DNA of 64,000 nt from Acidiphilium sp. PA. GTDB lineage: Bacteria; Pseudomonadota; Alphaproteobacteria; Acetobacterales; Acetobacteraceae. This document shows, piece by piece, positions 25,981-40,578 of the stretch (position 1 is its first letter; every line of letters starts with the position of its first letter). The position numbers and the translations under genes are program-made. The DNA lies in contig NZ_JAIMBY010000001.1 in the NCBI RefSeq assembly GCF_026191915.1, positions 682,001 through 746,000 of the forward strand, written 5' to 3'. The notes beneath the pieces are model-generated. The model was not told the origin of the DNA and did not search any database. It worked only from the letters and a program-made list of their open reading frames with translations.

Positions 25981-28900
25981 TGCTGCCGGCTCCGCTGCGC
26001 CGCGCAGTCCACCAGTTCCACCCCGGTGTCGCCTTCGGCGATGCCATCACCAACTCGATGCTGTTGACCCGCGATATCCTGCGCGTGCTCGGCTACCGCA
26101 GCGATATCTTTATCGAACACCCCGATGACCGGCTCGAAGAGCAGTTCTTCCGCCTCGAAGACCTGCCGGTGCATGACGATTATATCCTTATCGTCCTGCA
26201 TTCGCTCGGCCATGAGCGGGCCGAGCACCTGGCCGCGCTGCCCGCACCGAAAATCCTGATGTATCACAACATCACCCCGGCCAGCCTCCTGACCGGCATA
26301 CCCGGTCTTGCCCGCTTTGCCGATCTGGGGCGCGCACAGCTCGACTTCTGGCGCGACCGCACGGTCGCGGCCCTCGCCGTCAGCCCGTTCAACGCGATCG
26401 AACTGCGCCGCCACGGCTACCGGGCGGTCACGGTCTGCCCCCTTCTGTTCGATGTCGATGCGCTGCGCGCCAGCGCCGCGGTTCCATTTCAGCGCGAGCC
26501 GGATCAGCCGTTCACGGTCCTGTTCGTCGGCCGCATCGTCGAGAGTAAGGCCCAGATAGACCTTGTCGAGGCATTCGCCGCCTTCCGCGCGCAATTCGCG
26601 CGCCCCTGCCGCCTGGTCTTGGTGGGCCGCGCGGAAGGCGGCAGCGACGGATACGTCGCCGCGTTGTATCGCCGCATCGGCGAACTCGGCCTGCGCGGCG
26701 TCGTGACCGTCACCGGTCAGGTGTCCGAGTCAGAGCTTAGCGACTGGTACCACCGGGCTGATCTCTACGTCTCGCTCAGCCGCCACGAAGGCTTCGGCGT
26801 ACCGCTGATCGAGGCGATGGCCCACGGCATTCCGGTCATCGCCCACGGCACCGGCGCCGTGCCCTATACCATGGGCGGCACCGGCGTCCTGCTTGCCACC
26901 ACCGATCCCGCTGCCGCCGGCGCCGCCATGCTGGACCTGTCCACCAGCGCCCGCCGCAAGGCGATCATCGCCGCACAATTCGGCAACCTCGACCGCTTCC
27001 GCCTGTCGCGCCACGTCCCGGACCTGCTCGCCGCCCTGCTGCGCGCCGGTGCGATGCCGCCGCGCAGCACGACCGCCGCCGCCCCGCTGACCGCCAATCT
27101 TGCCATCACCATCGCCGGCCACGTCAACGGTACCTACAGTCTCGCCGCCGTCAATCGCACGCTCGCCCTCGCCCTCGACGAGGCCCTGCCCGGCCGGGTC
27201 AGGTTGCAACCGGTCGAACAGCAACCGACCGACCGGATTGACGATGTTCCCGCGGCAGACCACGCCGCCTTGAACGCCCTGGTCAGCGCCAATCCGCCAC
27301 CCACGGCACCCATGGTGGTGATCAGCCAGCACTATCCGCTCTACCTGCCCGATCAGGCGGCCGATCTCGCCATCGCGTTCTTCTTCTGGGAAGAATCCGT
27401 CATCCCGCTGGCCATGGTCGACCAGCTCAACCGCTCGTTTCGCGCGGTACTCGCCCCCTCGCAGTTCGTGGCCCAGGCCCTTGTCAACTCCGGCGTCGCG
27501 ATTCCGGTGCGCGTGGTAGGCTACGCGCCGCCGCTCGACCATTTCGCCGCCCTGGCAGCCGCGCGCACCGTATCACCCGTCGTTGCGGGCGTTTTCACCA
27601 TTCTCCACGTCTCATCCACCTTCCCCCGCAAAGGGGTCGATCTGCTGCTTGCCGCCTTTGCCGAAGCCTTCCCCACCGCCGCCGCCGGCACCCCGGCTCA
27701 ACCGCTCCGGCCGCGGCTGGTCATCAAGACCTTCCCGAACCCGCATAACGACACCGCCGGCCAGATCGCGCGCCTGCAAGCCAACCACCCGGATCTGCCT
27801 GAAATCGTCCTCATCGATCGCGACATCCCCGCAGCCGATCTACTCGACCTCTACCGCACGGCCGATGTTATGGTGCTGCCGACGCGCGGCGAAGGCTTCA
27901 ACCTGCCTGCTGCCGAGGCGATGGCCGCCGGCTTGCCCCTGATTGTCACCGGTGGCGGCGGTCACGCCGATTTCACCACGGAGGACGACGCCATCCTCCT
28001 CCCGGCACGGCGCGAACCCTCGGCCAGTCACCTTGCAGCGGCCCAATCCCTCTGGCTCGCGCCGGACCCGCAGGCGCTGGTCCGCGCCCTGCGAGAAGTC
28101 TTCGCCGATGCCGCTATCGCCGGCACGGCCACCGCCGCCCGCGCGCACCGCGCCCATACCGCCATCATGCAACGCCTCGATCGCAGCGCCTGGACCCGCC
28201 GCGTCATCGACACCACGATCGATCTCCTGCTCACCCCGCCGCCGCCGCCGCGCCGCTTCGCGGTCATCAGCTCATGGGATGTCCGCTGCGGCGTTGCGGA
28301 ATACACCCGCCATCTGGTCACCGCCCTCGCCGCCCACATCGCCCCGCATGACCAGCTGACGATCCTGACCGATCATCGCACCCATGAACGCACCGAACGG
28401 ATCGGCGATCACCGCGTGCCGGTCGCCCCCGCCTGGACGCAAGGCGGCCTGACCACCATCGCGGAGCTTGCCGCCGCCGTCAGCCGCGCCGGCCCGGACG
28501 TGCTGATGATCCAGCATCAACCCGGCCTGATCCACTGGCTCGGTCTTGCGCAACTGCTGCACGATGCCCGCCTTGCCGGTCGCATCGTCGCCGTGACGCT
28601 CCACACCACCGCCCATCTGCTCGAATGCCCCGTCTCCGATCAGGTGATCGTGCTCGACGCTCTGCAGAGCGCCACCCGCATCATCGTGCACACAATGAAC
28701 GACGTCGATTTCCTCGCAACCCGCGGCCTGTCCGACACTGTGGTCCTCATTGCACACGGCGCCCCTGCGCCGTTCAATCCAATATCCGCCCCTGCGCCGT
28801 TCAATCCAATATCCGCCCCTGCGCCGTTCAATCCAATATCCGCCCCTGCGCCGTTCAATCCAATATCCGCCCCTGCGCCGTTCAATCCAATGTCCGCCCC

Positions 28901-30563
28901 TGCGCCGTTGAATCCCGCCCACGACACACCGACCATCGGCTGCTACGGTTTTCTGCTGCCCTCGAAGGGCATCGGTGCCCTCATAGCGGCCCTGCCCATC
29001 ATCCGCGCCACGTGGCCGCACGCCAGACTCCGCCTCGTCAACGCGCTCTTCCCGGCCGAGGAATCCCGCGCCGAACTTACCGCGTGCACCACCCTTGCCG
29101 CCGAACTCGGCGTTACCGACGCGATCGAGTGGACGACCGACTACCTCACGCATGAGGAATCGATGCTGCGGCTCGCGGGCTGCGACCTGCTCGTGCTGCC
29201 CTACCGCCACACGCCGGAAGCCTCGAGTGCTGCCCTGCGCAACTGTCTCGCCAGCCTCACGCCCACAATCGTAACGCCGTTCCCCATCTTCGAGGAAGCC
29301 GGCAACGCCGTCGCCCGCACCGCCGATGAATCTCCCGCCGCCATCGCCGCCGCCGTTATCGCCCACCTCGCCGATCTGCCGGCGCGCACCGCCCTCCGCA
29401 CAGCCGCCCAGGCGTGGCTGGGCGATCGTACCTGGAATGCCGTCGCCCGGCGGACCCACGGCATGCTCGCCGGCCTCGCCGCCGCGGCCGATCCGCTGCC
29501 CGCCGCCCCAGACCCGATCCCCGCAGCCGCGCCCGACCAGCCAGCCCGGCACGCCGCGTCGGTGCCGCGCCCGCGGCCCGAACGCGCACGCGAGCCGTGG
29601 CAGGAACCCTATCTGCCGCTCGCCACCAAAGCCGACATCATGGCGTGCTTTCGCCTCCTGCTCGGCCGCTCACCCAATATCGAGGAATGGCGCGGCCATG
29701 CCGCACATATCGGCGGCAACCTCCAGGGCGTCGTCGCCAGCTATGTCAACAGCCTCGAATTCGCCCGACGCGGCCTGATGAACCAGGACGTCTCGTCCGA
29801 CATCGTCATCACCGACCTGCCCGATTTCCGGATCGTCTCGGACGTCACCGATGATGCGATCGGCAAAATCGTCCGCGAATCGGTCTATGAACCCGACGTC
29901 AGCGCCATCTTCCGTCGCACGTTGCGGCAAGGCATGGGTGTGCTCGATATCGGCGCCAATATCGGCTATTTCTCCATGCTCTCCGCCGCCATCGTCGGTC
30001 CCTCCGGCCAGGTCTTCGCGGTCGAACCCAACCAGCAGAACGCCCGCCTGCTCGAAGCCAGCCGACGGCTGAACGATTTCGGGCAGATCACCCTGATCCA
30101 CGCCGCCGCGGGCGCGAAAACGGGCATCCTCTCACTACACACCTCTCACTCCACCGGCACCACCTCCGGCGTGCCAGACGAGATCGGCGCCCTACTCACC
30201 GCGCGCATTGTGCCCTGCCTCGCCCTCGACAGCATCATCCCCGCCGACCGCCGGATCGACCTGATCAAGATCGACGTCGACGGCGCCGAATACCCCGCCA
30301 TGCAAGGCTGCGAGCAAATCATCCGCCGCCACCGCCCCGCCATCATCAGCGAATTCGCCCCCGACCTCATCCCTGGCATCTCCGGCGTTTCCGGCGAAGA
30401 CTACCTGCGCTGGTTCGCACGCCAGGACTACGAAGTCGCCGTCATCCAGCCGGACGGATCATTGAGCGCCGCAGGTCAGGACTGGTCCCGCATCATGGAG
30501 GCATATCACCGCTCGGGCATCGACCACATCGACATCTTCGCAACCCCGCTTGCCGGTCGCTGA
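25980..30563 (+). CDS. Giant multidomain glycosyltransferase (3x GT4-like) fused to FkbM methyltransferase
   Basis: A 1527-residue cytoplasmic protein. Domain 1 (about 1-380) is GT-B/GT4 with FVGRIVESKAQIDLVEAF and EGFGVPLIEAM (about 269). Domain 2 (about 400-730) is a second GT4 with STFPRKGVDLLLAAF and RGEGFNLPAAEAMAAG (about 636). Domain 3 (about 745-1165) is a third, more divergent GT-B module split by a nine-residue tandem repeat (927-979). A DUF4214-like segment follows (about 1213-1267, CFRLLLGRSPNIEEW), then an FkbM methyltransferase (about 1300-1527; VLDIGANIGYFSML, LIKIDVDGAEYPAM). One polypeptide could thus add several sugars and methylate the product. Coupled by TGATG to the upstream FkbM gene. 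The product glycan is unknown. Confidence 0.88.
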   Translation: MLPAPLRRAVHQFHPGVAFGDAITNSMLLTRDILRVLGYRSDIFIEHPDDRLEEQFFRLEDLPVHDDYILIVLHSLGHERAEHLAALPAPKILMYHNITPASLLTGIPGLARFADLGRAQLDFWRDRTVAALAVSPFNAIELRRHGYRAVTVCPLLFDVDALRASAAVPFQREPDQPFTVLFVGRIVESKAQIDLVEAFAAFRAQFARPCRLVLVGRAEGGSDGYVAALYRRIGELGLRGVVTVTGQVSESELSDWYHRADLYVSLSRHEGFGVPLIEAMAHGIPVIAHGTGAVPYTMGGTGVLLATTDPAAAGAAMLDLSTSARRKAIIAAQFGNLDRFRLSRHVPDLLAALLRAGAMPPRSTTAAAPLTANLAITIAGHVNGTYSLAAVNRTLALALDEALPGRVRLQPVEQQPTDRIDDVPAADHAALNALVSANPPPTAPMVVISQHYPLYLPDQAADLAIAFFFWEESVIPLAMVDQLNRSFRAVLAPSQFVAQALVNSGVAIPVRVVGYAPPLDHFAALAAARTVSPVVAGVFTILHVSSTFPRKGVDLLLAAFAEAFPTAAAGTPAQPLRPRLVIKTFPNPHNDTAGQIARLQANHPDLPEIVLIDRDIPAADLLDLYRTADVMVLPTRGEGFNLPAAEAMAAGLPLIVTGGGGHADFTTEDDAILLPARREPSASHLAAAQSLWLAPDPQALVRALREVFADAAIAGTATAARAHRAHTAIMQRLDRSAWTRRVIDTTIDLLLTPPPPPRRFAVISSWDVRCGVAEYTRHLVTALAAHIAPHDQLTILTDHRTHERTERIGDHRVPVAPAWTQGGLTTIAELAAAVSRAGPDVLMIQHQPGLIHWLGLAQLLHDARLAGRIVAVTLHTTAHLLECPVSDQVIVLDALQSATRIIVHTMNDVDFLATRGLSDTVVLIAHGAPAPFNPISAPAPFNPISAPAPFNPISAPAPFNPISAPAPFNPMSAPAPLNPAHDTPTIGCYGFLLPSKGIGALIAALPIIRATWPHARLRLVNALFPAEESRAELTACTTLAAELGVTDAIEWTTDYLTHEESMLRLAGCDLLVLPYRHTPEASSAALRNCLASLTPTIVTPFPIFEEAGNAVARTADESPAAIAAAVIAHLADLPARTALRTAAQAWLGDRTWNAVARRTHGMLAGLAAAADPLPAAPDPIPAAAPDQPARHAASVPRPRPERAREPWQEPYLPLATKADIMACFRLLLGRSPNIEEWRGHAAHIGGNLQGVVASYVNSLEFARRGLMNQDVSSDIVITDLPDFRIVSDVTDDAIGKIVRESVYEPDVSAIFRRTLRQGMGVLDIGANIGYFSMLSAAIVGPSGQVFAVEPNQQNARLLEASRRLNDFGQITLIHAAAGAKTGILSLHTSHSTGTTSGVPDEIGALLTARIVPCLALDSIIPADRRIDLIKIDVDGAEYPAMQGCEQIIRRHRPAIISEFAPDLIPGISGVSGEDYLRWFARQDYEVAVIQPDGSLSAAGQDWSRIMEAYHRSGIDHIDIFATPLAGR
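28761..28918 (+). repeat. In-frame 27-bp tandem repeat (about 6 copies)
   Basis: Unit GCCCCTGCGCCGTTCAATCC followed by AATATCC, five near-identical copies and a degenerate sixth, encoding APAPFNPIS repeats. One copy changes ATA to ATG (Ile to Met), and the last ends PAPLNPAHD. It lies in the linker of the third glycosyltransferase module. Near-perfect identity implies recent expansion by slippage or unequal recombination. Confidence 0.95.
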
Positions 30564-30597
30564 TGCCACGCCTCATACGCACCGCCCCCGCCCGGCC

Positions 30598-31272
30598 ATG
30601 ATCGTGTTCCTCGCCGGCATGCAACGCAGCGGCTCCACCTTCGCATTCAACATCGCCCGCGAGGTTCTCGCAAAACGCGGCACCCTCCACCAGCAGGCCG
30701 CGTTCGACATCCCGGCCGAACTCGCCGCCGCAGGACCCTGCGATCACCTGTTGCTGAAGTCGCACGACATGGACGAGCTCGGCATCAACCTCGCCCGCAC
30801 CGGTGCCATCCGCGTCATCTGCACCATCCGCCGCCCGGAAGACGCCGTGGCCTCCTTCATGGAAACCTTCGGCTTCCCCGAAGCCGAGTCGATCATCCTG
30901 ATCAAGGCATGGCTTGCCCTGTATGAAAAGATCCGCAACGTCGCCCTGACGATCGATTACGAATTCCTCGACCGTCACCCGATCCGGGCCGCCCGCACCA
31001 TCGGCCGCTTCCTCGCCCCCGATGTCGGCTGGCTTGAGGCCCGGGCCATAGCCCGGCGCCACGCCAAGCAGACTGTCAAAGCCATGGCGGACCGCCTCGA
31101 CCGCAGCGATCCCGGCGTGCAGGACCTCGGCTACAGTTATTACGACCAGACCACCTTCTTCCACCGCAAACACGTCTCCTCCCTCTCGTCCACCGCCGCG
31201 GAACAACGCCTCTCGCCGGCCCAGGCCGCCCGGATCAGACAAGCCTTCGCCGCCGATCAACCTCCGCGCTGA
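30598..31272 (+). CDS. Sulfotransferase-like P-loop protein
   Basis: A 224-residue protein with the PAPS 5'-phosphosulfate loop AGMQRSGSTFAFN at the very N-terminus and a CTIRRPEDAVASFME segment resembling the 3'-phosphate-binding strand (IRRPxDxxxS). Sulfotransferases move sulfate from PAPS to sugars, lipids or peptides. It follows the giant glycosyltransferase by 34 bp, so glycan sulfation is a reasonable guess. The ATG at 30598 places the P-loop at residues 6-14; a TTG upstream at 30550 is in frame but unlikely. Confidence 0.78.
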   Translation: MIVFLAGMQRSGSTFAFNIAREVLAKRGTLHQQAAFDIPAELAAAGPCDHLLLKSHDMDELGINLARTGAIRVICTIRRPEDAVASFMETFGFPEAESIILIKAWLALYEKIRNVALTIDYEFLDRHPIRAARTIGRFLAPDVGWLEARAIARRHAKQTVKAMADRLDRSDPGVQDLGYSYYDQTTFFHRKHVSSLSSTAAEQRLSPAQAARIRQAFAADQPPR

Positions 31273-31310
31273 ACCGGTTTGCGAACGGCCGGGCGCGCCG
31301 TCGATCGCGC

Positions 31311-31342
31311 AAAAAAAACCGGCACCCCGAAGGATGCCGGCT
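31311..31342 (-). terminator. Rho-independent terminator of rpoC
   Basis: Read on the minus strand, GCCGGCA-TCC-TTCG-GGG-TGCCGGT forms a GC-rich stem with a stable TTCG tetraloop, immediately followed by eight T residues. It lies about 25 bp after the rpoC stop and separates it from the convergent sulfotransferase-like gene. Confidence 0.9.
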
Positions 31343-31366
31343 TCTTTACTCCACCGAACCAGGCCG

Positions 31367-35533
<4,167 letters not shown>

Positions 35534-35599
35534 GCAACAATCCCTTTCATCGACGCGGCGTGGCAACGCCACCCCGCGCCATGATCAAACCGCCAAAAC

Positions 35600-38500
35600 T
35601 CACTCAGCCGAAAGCGTCAGATCAACGTTGAGACCAAGCGATTTCAATTCCTTGGTCAGCACGTTGAAGCTTTCCGGCACACCGGCCTCGAAATTATCCT
35701 GCTCGCGCACGATGGCCTCATAGACCTTGGTGCGGCCCGAAACGTCGTCCGATTTCACGGTCAGCATTTCCTGCAGCGTATAGGCCGCGCCATAGGCCTC
35801 GAGCGCCCACACTTCCATCTCGCCGAACCGCTGCCCGCCGAACTGCGCCTTGCCACCCAGCGGCTGCTGGGTCACCAGCGAATACGGCCCGATCGAACGC
35901 GCGTGGATCTTGTCATCCACCATGTGCCCGAGCTTGAGCATATACATATAGCCCACGGTCACCTTGCGCTCGAACGTCTCACCGGTCCGCCCATCCGCCA
36001 GGGTCATCTGGCCCGAGATATCGACCCCGGCCTTCGCCAGCATCTCCTCGATGTCGGTGATGCGCGCGCCATCGAACACCGGGGTCGCGATCGGCACGCC
36101 CTTGCGGATATTGCCACACAATTCGGCTATCTCGGCATCGTCCATGATCTCGATCTGCTTGGTGTAGATCTCCTCACCATACACATCCTTGAGCATGGCA
36201 TGCAGGCGCTCACGCTCCTGCCCGGTGCGCCGGTAGTTATCGACCAACTCACCGATCTGCCGACCGAGATTGGCGCACGCCCACCCCAGATGCGTCTCGA
36301 GAATCTGCCCGACATTCATGCGCGAGGGCACGCCCAACGGGTTGAGCACGATGTCGACCGCGGTGCCGTCCTCCAGGAACGGCATGTCCTCGATCGGCAC
36401 GACCTTCGAGACCACACCCTTGTTGCCATGGCGGCCGGCCATCTTGTCGCCCGGCTGCAGCTTGCGCTTCACCGCGATGAAGACCTTGACCATCTTCATC
36501 ACACCCGGCGGCATCTCGTCGCCGCGCTGCAGCTTCTCGACCTTGCTTTCGAACCGCGCCTGCAATTTATGCACCGCCGCATCGAATTCGCGCTTCAGAG
36601 TCTCGATCTCGGCCATCACATGATCGTCCTGCACGGTCAGATTCCGCCAGGCATTGCGCGGCACTTCCGCGAGCAGTTCGGCATTGATCTCGCTGCCCGA
36701 CCGCACGCCCTTGTAGCCCGACCCCGCAACCTGCCCCAGCAGCTTCTCGCGCAACCGATTCAGGAACGCGCGCTCCTGAATCGCCCGCTCGTCATCCCGA
36801 TCCTTGGCAAGCCGCTCGATCTCCGACCGTTCGATCGCCAGAGCGCGCTCGTCCTTATCGACACCACGCCGGTTGAACACCCGCACATCCACAATCGTGC
36901 CCGAAACCCCCGGCGGCAGCTTGAGCGAGGTATCGCGTACGTCGGACGCCTTCTCACCAAAAATCGCCCGCAGCAGCTTCTCTTCCGGCGTCATCGGGCT
37001 TTCGCCTTTCGGCGTCACCTTGCCCACCAGAATATCGCCAGGGTTCACTTCGGCGCCGATATAGACAATCCCGGCCTCGTCCAGATTCCGCAACGCCTCC
37101 TCGCCGACATTCGGAATATCACGCGTGATTTCCTCCTGCCCCAGCTTGGTGTCGCGCGCCATCACCTCGAATTCCTCGATATGGATCGAAGTGAACATGT
37201 CCTCGCGCGCGATCCGCTCCGAAATCAGGATCGAATCCTCGAAATTATACCCGTTCCACGGCATGAACGCGCACAGAATGTTCCGCCCCAGCGCCAATTC
37301 GCCCAACTCGGTCGACGGCCCATCGGCAATGATGTCGCCCGCGCCCACCCGGTCGCCCACGCGCACCAGCGGCCGCTGGTTGATACAGGTCGACTGGTTC
37401 GACCGCATGAACTTGCGCAGCCGATAGATATCAACCCCCATCGTCGTGCCGTCATCATTGGTCGCCCGCACAACAATCCGCGCGCCGTCGATCTGGTCGA
37501 TGATCCCGGCCCGCCGCGCCACGATAGTCGCTCCCGAATCCTGCGCCACCGCCGCTTCCATCCCGGTGCCGACCAGCGGCGCGTCCGAACGGATCAACGG
37601 CACCGCCTGACGCTGCATGTTCGAGCCCATCAGCGCGCGGTTGGCGTCATCGTTCTCCAGGAACGGAATCAACGCCGCAGCAACCGAAACCAGCTGGCGC
37701 GGCGACACGTCGATCGCGGTCACTTCCTCCGGCCGCACCAGCCGGAAATCGCCGTTCCGCCGCACCGAAACCAGATCCTCGGTCAGCGTGCCGTCTTCCA
37801 GCTTCGGCGCATCCGCCTGCGCAACCGTCAGCCGCTCCTCTTCCATCGCCGACAAATACTTATAGTCATCGGAAACTTTACCGTTGGTGACCATCCGGTA
37901 CGGCGTCTCGATAAATCCGTACTTGTTCACCTTGGCAAACGTCGCCAGCGAGTTGATCAGCCCGATGTTCGGCCCTTCCGGCGTCTCGATCGGGCAAATC
38001 CGGCCATAATGCGTCGGATGCACGTCGCGCACCTCGAACCCGGCCCGCTCACGCGTCAACCCGCCCGGCCCCAACGCGGACAGGCGCCGCTTATGCGTCA
38101 CTTCCGACAGCGGATTGGTCTGATCCATGAACTGGCTGAGCTGCGAGCTGCCGAAAAACTCCCGCACCGCCGCCGCCGCCGGCTTCGCATTGATCAGATC
38201 ATGCGGCATCACCCCGTCGATATCGACCGAGCCCATCCGCTCCCTGATCGCGCGCTCCATCCGCAGCAGCCCGACCCGATACTGGTTCTCCATCAGCTCA
38301 CCAACCGACCGCACCCGCCGGTTGCCGAGATTATCGATATCGTCGATCTGCCCGCGCCCGTCCTTCAGATCGCACATGATCTGGATCGTGCGCAGAATAT
38401 CCTCCTTGCGCAGCACCCGCATCTGGTCGTCGCACTCGATCCCCAGACGCATGTTCATCTTCACCCGCCCCACGGCGGACAGATCATAGCGCTCGGAGTC

Positions 38501-39808
38501 AAAGAACAACCCGCGGAACAACGCCTCGGCGGTCTCGCTCGTCGGCGGCTCACCCGGCCGGATCACCCGATAGATATCGACCAGCGCATCCTCGCGGTTC
38601 GAATTCTTGTCCACCGCCAGCGTATTGCGGATCCACGGCCCCTTGGTCTGATCCACCGCCAGCGTCGGAATCACGTCCAGCCCGGCCGCCTCGAACACCG
38701 CAAGCTTCGCCTCGGCAATCTCCTCGCCGGCATCGGCGAAAATCTCACCGGTGTTCGGATCATACAGATCCTCAGCCACATACCGCCCGACCAGATCGGC
38801 CCGGCTGACCAGCACATGCTTGGTCGTCTCGCCAATCTTGCGCGCCGCCCGCGCCGTCAGCTTCTCCTCGGCCTTCGCCACCACCTTGCCCGTCTCGGCA
38901 TCGACCAGATCTTCCACCAGCTTCGCGCCACGGAACAACTCCGGCTCGAACGGCCGCGCCCAGGCGCTCTCGCCATTGGCATCCTTGGTCCGCGTGAACG
39001 GCACCTGGCCATAGAACGTGCTGAGGATCTCCTCGGCATCCATCCCCTTGATCTCGCCGATCTCGAGCGTCTCACCCTTCGCCGCCCGCGCCGCCCGCAG
39101 CGCCTCGGTCGCCTTGCTCTCCAACGCATACAGCAGCGTCGTGATCGGCAGCTTGCGCTTCCGGTCGATCCGCACATACGCCAGATCCTTGGCATCGAAC
39201 TCGAAATCCAGCCACGACCCGCGATACGGAATCACCCGCGCCGCGAACAGAAACTTGCCCGAAGCATGGGTCTTGCCCTTGTCGTGATCGAAAAACACGC
39301 CCGGGCTGCGATGCATCTGACTGACAATGACCCGCTCGGTCCCATTGACCACGAACGTGCCGTTATCGGTCATCAGCGGCATGTCGCCCATATAAACGGG
39401 CTGTTCCTTGATGTCGCGGATCGAGCGCGCCCCGGTATCCTCATCCAGATCCCACACGATCAACCGCAGCACCACCTTCAACGGCGCCGCATAGGTCATC
39501 CCGCGCTGAATGCACTCTTCCACATCATATTTCGGATCTTCGAGCTCGTAATAAACAAACTCCAACCGGCCCCGCCCCGCGAAATCATCGATCGGGAACA
39601 CCGATTTGAACACTTCCTGCAAACCCGACACCGAACGCGAATCCGGCGAAACATTCATCTGCAGAAACGCGTCATAGCTCGCACGCTGCACATCGATCAG
39701 ATTGGGCATCGGCGTGGTTTCGGGAATTCTCCCGAAGCTCTTGCGGATGCGCTTGCGATTGGTAAAGGAAATCTTGTTCATGCCACCCGAAATCGCATTC
39801 ATGCCCAT
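35600..39808 (-). CDS. rpoB: DNA-directed RNA polymerase beta subunit
   Basis: RNA polymerase beta, about 1400 residues. The rifampicin-region signature reads [19 protein letters not shown] with [13 protein letters not shown], which is wild-type-like. The C-terminal [19 protein letters not shown] and [13 protein letters not shown] are canonical. The start may be the ATG at 39808 ([12 protein letters not shown]) or the ATG at 39781 ([11 protein letters not shown]); neither has a decisive ribosome-binding site. Part of the ribosomal-protein/polymerase operon. Confidence 0.98.
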   Translation of the reverse strand: MGMNAISGGMNKISFTNRKRIRKSFGRIPETTPMPNLIDVQRASYDAFLQMNVSPDSRSVSGLQEVFKSVFPIDDFAGRGRLEFVYYELEDPKYDVEECIQRGMTYAAPLKVVLRLIVWDLDEDTGARSIRDIKEQPVYMGDMPLMTDNGTFVVNGTERVIVSQMHRSPGVFFDHDKGKTHASGKFLFAARVIPYRGSWLDFEFDAKDLAYVRIDRKRKLPITTLLYALESKATEALRAARAAKGETLEIGEIKGMDAEEILSTFYGQVPFTRTKDANGESAWARPFEPELFRGAKLVEDLVDAETGKVVAKAEEKLTARAARKIGETTKHVLVSRADLVGRYVAEDLYDPNTGEIFADAGEEIAEAKLAVFEAAGLDVIPTLAVDQTKGPWIRNTLAVDKNSNREDALVDIYRVIRPGEPPTSETAEALFRGLFFDSERYDLSAVGRVKMNMRLGIECDDQMRVLRKEDILRTIQIMCDLKDGRGQIDDIDNLGNRRVRSVGELMENQYRVGLLRMERAIRERMGSVDIDGVMPHDLINAKPAAAAVREFFGSSQLSQFMDQTNPLSEVTHKRRLSALGPGGLTRERAGFEVRDVHPTHYGRICPIETPEGPNIGLINSLATFAKVNKYGFIETPYRMVTNGKVSDDYKYLSAMEEERLTVAQADAPKLEDGTLTEDLVSVRRNGDFRLVRPEEVTAIDVSPRQLVSVAAALIPFLENDDANRALMGSNMQRQAVPLIRSDAPLVGTGMEAAVAQDSGATIVARRAGIIDQIDGARIVVRATNDDGTTMGVDIYRLRKFMRSNQSTCINQRPLVRVGDRVGAGDIIADGPSTELGELALGRNILCAFMPWNGYNFEDSILISERIAREDMFTSIHIEEFEVMARDTKLGQEEITRDIPNVGEEALRNLDEAGIVYIGAEVNPGDILVGKVTPKGESPMTPEEKLLRAIFGEKASDVRDTSLKLPPGVSGTIVDVRVFNRRGVDKDERALAIERSEIERLAKDRDDERAIQERAFLNRLREKLLGQVAGSGYKGVRSGSEINAELLAEVPRNAWRNLTVQDDHVMAEIETLKREFDAAVHKLQARFESKVEKLQRGDEMPPGVMKMVKVFIAVKRKLQPGDKMAGRHGNKGVVSKVVPIEDMPFLEDGTAVDIVLNPLGVPSRMNVGQILETHLGWACANLGRQIGELVDNYRRTGQERERLHAMLKDVYGEEIYTKQIEIMDDAEIAELCGNIRKGVPIATPVFDGARITDIEEMLAKAGVDISGQMTLADGRTGETFERKVTVGYMYMLKLGHMVDDKIHARSIGPYSLVTQQPLGGKAQFGGQRFGEMEVWALEAYGAAYTLQEMLTVKSDDVSGRTKVYEAIVREQDNFEAGVPESFNVLTKELKSLGLNVDLTLSAE

Positions 39809-39901
39809 ACCCCAATCAATAATTCACTAACGACCCATCGCCCGACCGCGATGCCGTATCGTATCAGTCCAAATCCCGCCCATCAGGCGCAACAGCAAAC
39901 G

Positions 39902-39927
39902 GGCGGAGTGCCCGAGGGCACTCCGCC
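39902..39927 (-). promoter_or_regulatory. Hairpin in the rplL-rpoB spacer (attenuator or processing site)
   Basis: Perfect 11-bp inverted repeat GGCGGAGTGCC / GGCACTCCGCC with a 4-nt loop, lying between rplL and rpoB. No T-tract follows on the minus strand, so it is not a full terminator. In enterobacteria this spacer holds an attenuator and an RNase III site; a similar function here is an inference. Confidence 0.6.
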
Positions 39928-39980
39928 GAAGTCAGGTCGAAAACGCCGCCATGAGTTGCCTCACGCGGCGTTGCGGTAAA

Positions 39981-40358
39981 TCATTCGATGCCGACAGATG
40001 CGCCCTGCTCTTCCAGAACCTTCTTGATCTTCTCCGCCTCGTCCTTGTTCACGCCTTCCTTCACGGTCTTCGGCGCGCCCTCGACGAGGTCCTTGGCTTC
40101 CTTCAGCCCAAGACCGGTGATCGTCCGGATTTCCTTGATCACGTTGATCTTCTTGTCCCCCGCGGCCTTCAGCACAACGGTGAATTCAGTCTGCTCCTCA
40201 ACCGGAGCCGCAGCCGCACCAGGCGCCGCCGCGGCAGCAACCGCAACCGGTGCCGCAGCCGAAACGCCCCACTTCTCTTCGAGCAGCTTGGAAAGCTCCG
40301 CTGCTTCGAGAACAGTGAGGGAAGACAGTTGGTCAACTAAATTTGCCAGATCAGCCAT
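39981..40358 (-). CDS. rplL: 50S ribosomal protein L7/L12
   Basis: Acidic stalk protein of 125 residues: N-terminal dimerisation part ([20 protein letters not shown]), Ala/Pro-rich hinge, and C-terminal factor-binding domain ([20 protein letters not shown]). Start ATG at 40358. It is separated from rplJ by an unusually long 220-bp spacer that contains palindromic repeat copy B. Confidence 0.97.
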   Translation of the reverse strand: MADLANLVDQLSSLTVLEAAELSKLLEEKWGVSAAAPVAVAAAAAPGAAAAPVEEQTEFTVVLKAAGDKKINVIKEIRTITGLGLKEAKDLVEGAPKTVKEGVNKDEAEKIKKVLEEQGASVGIE

Positions 40359-40449
40359 TTCGTCAGTTCCTATAATAGTCGTTGTGATGGTTCCATGCAA
40401 GCCCGAACCGTTCGGGCTCACTCACGGCGACGCTGAAGGCGTAAAAGAA

Positions 40450-40573
40450 GTCTTCTTTTTGTGAACAAAAAGAAGCAAAAAAACTTTGTTAATCTAGGCC
40501 GTACCGGTGAAACCAGCGCGGACCAGAGTCAGAAAGTTTTTTGCTTCTTTTTTACAAAAAAGAAGCCTCTTCC
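40450..40573. repeat. Intergenic palindromic repeat, copy B
   Basis: Reverse-orientation copy of the element at 7794. It reads CTTCTTTTTGTGAACAAAAA then GAAGCAAAAAAACTTTG, a centre with CCGTACCGGTGAAACC, then GACCAGAGTCAGAAAG and TTTTTTGCTTCTTTTTTAC with AAAAAAGAAG. It sits entirely between rplJ and rplL and must be transcribed with them. Confidence 0.88.
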
Positions 40574-40578
40574 TCCCC

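Noticed and set aside
28761-28918. Possible CRISPR array
   Set aside because: The repeats are directly adjacent without spacers, in frame within a coding gene.
28272-29552. 426-codon minus-strand frame with GGYWIERRR repeats opposite the giant glycosyltransferase
   Set aside because: The repeat is only the antisense reading of the 27-bp tandem repeat; the plus-strand protein has clear GT motifs.
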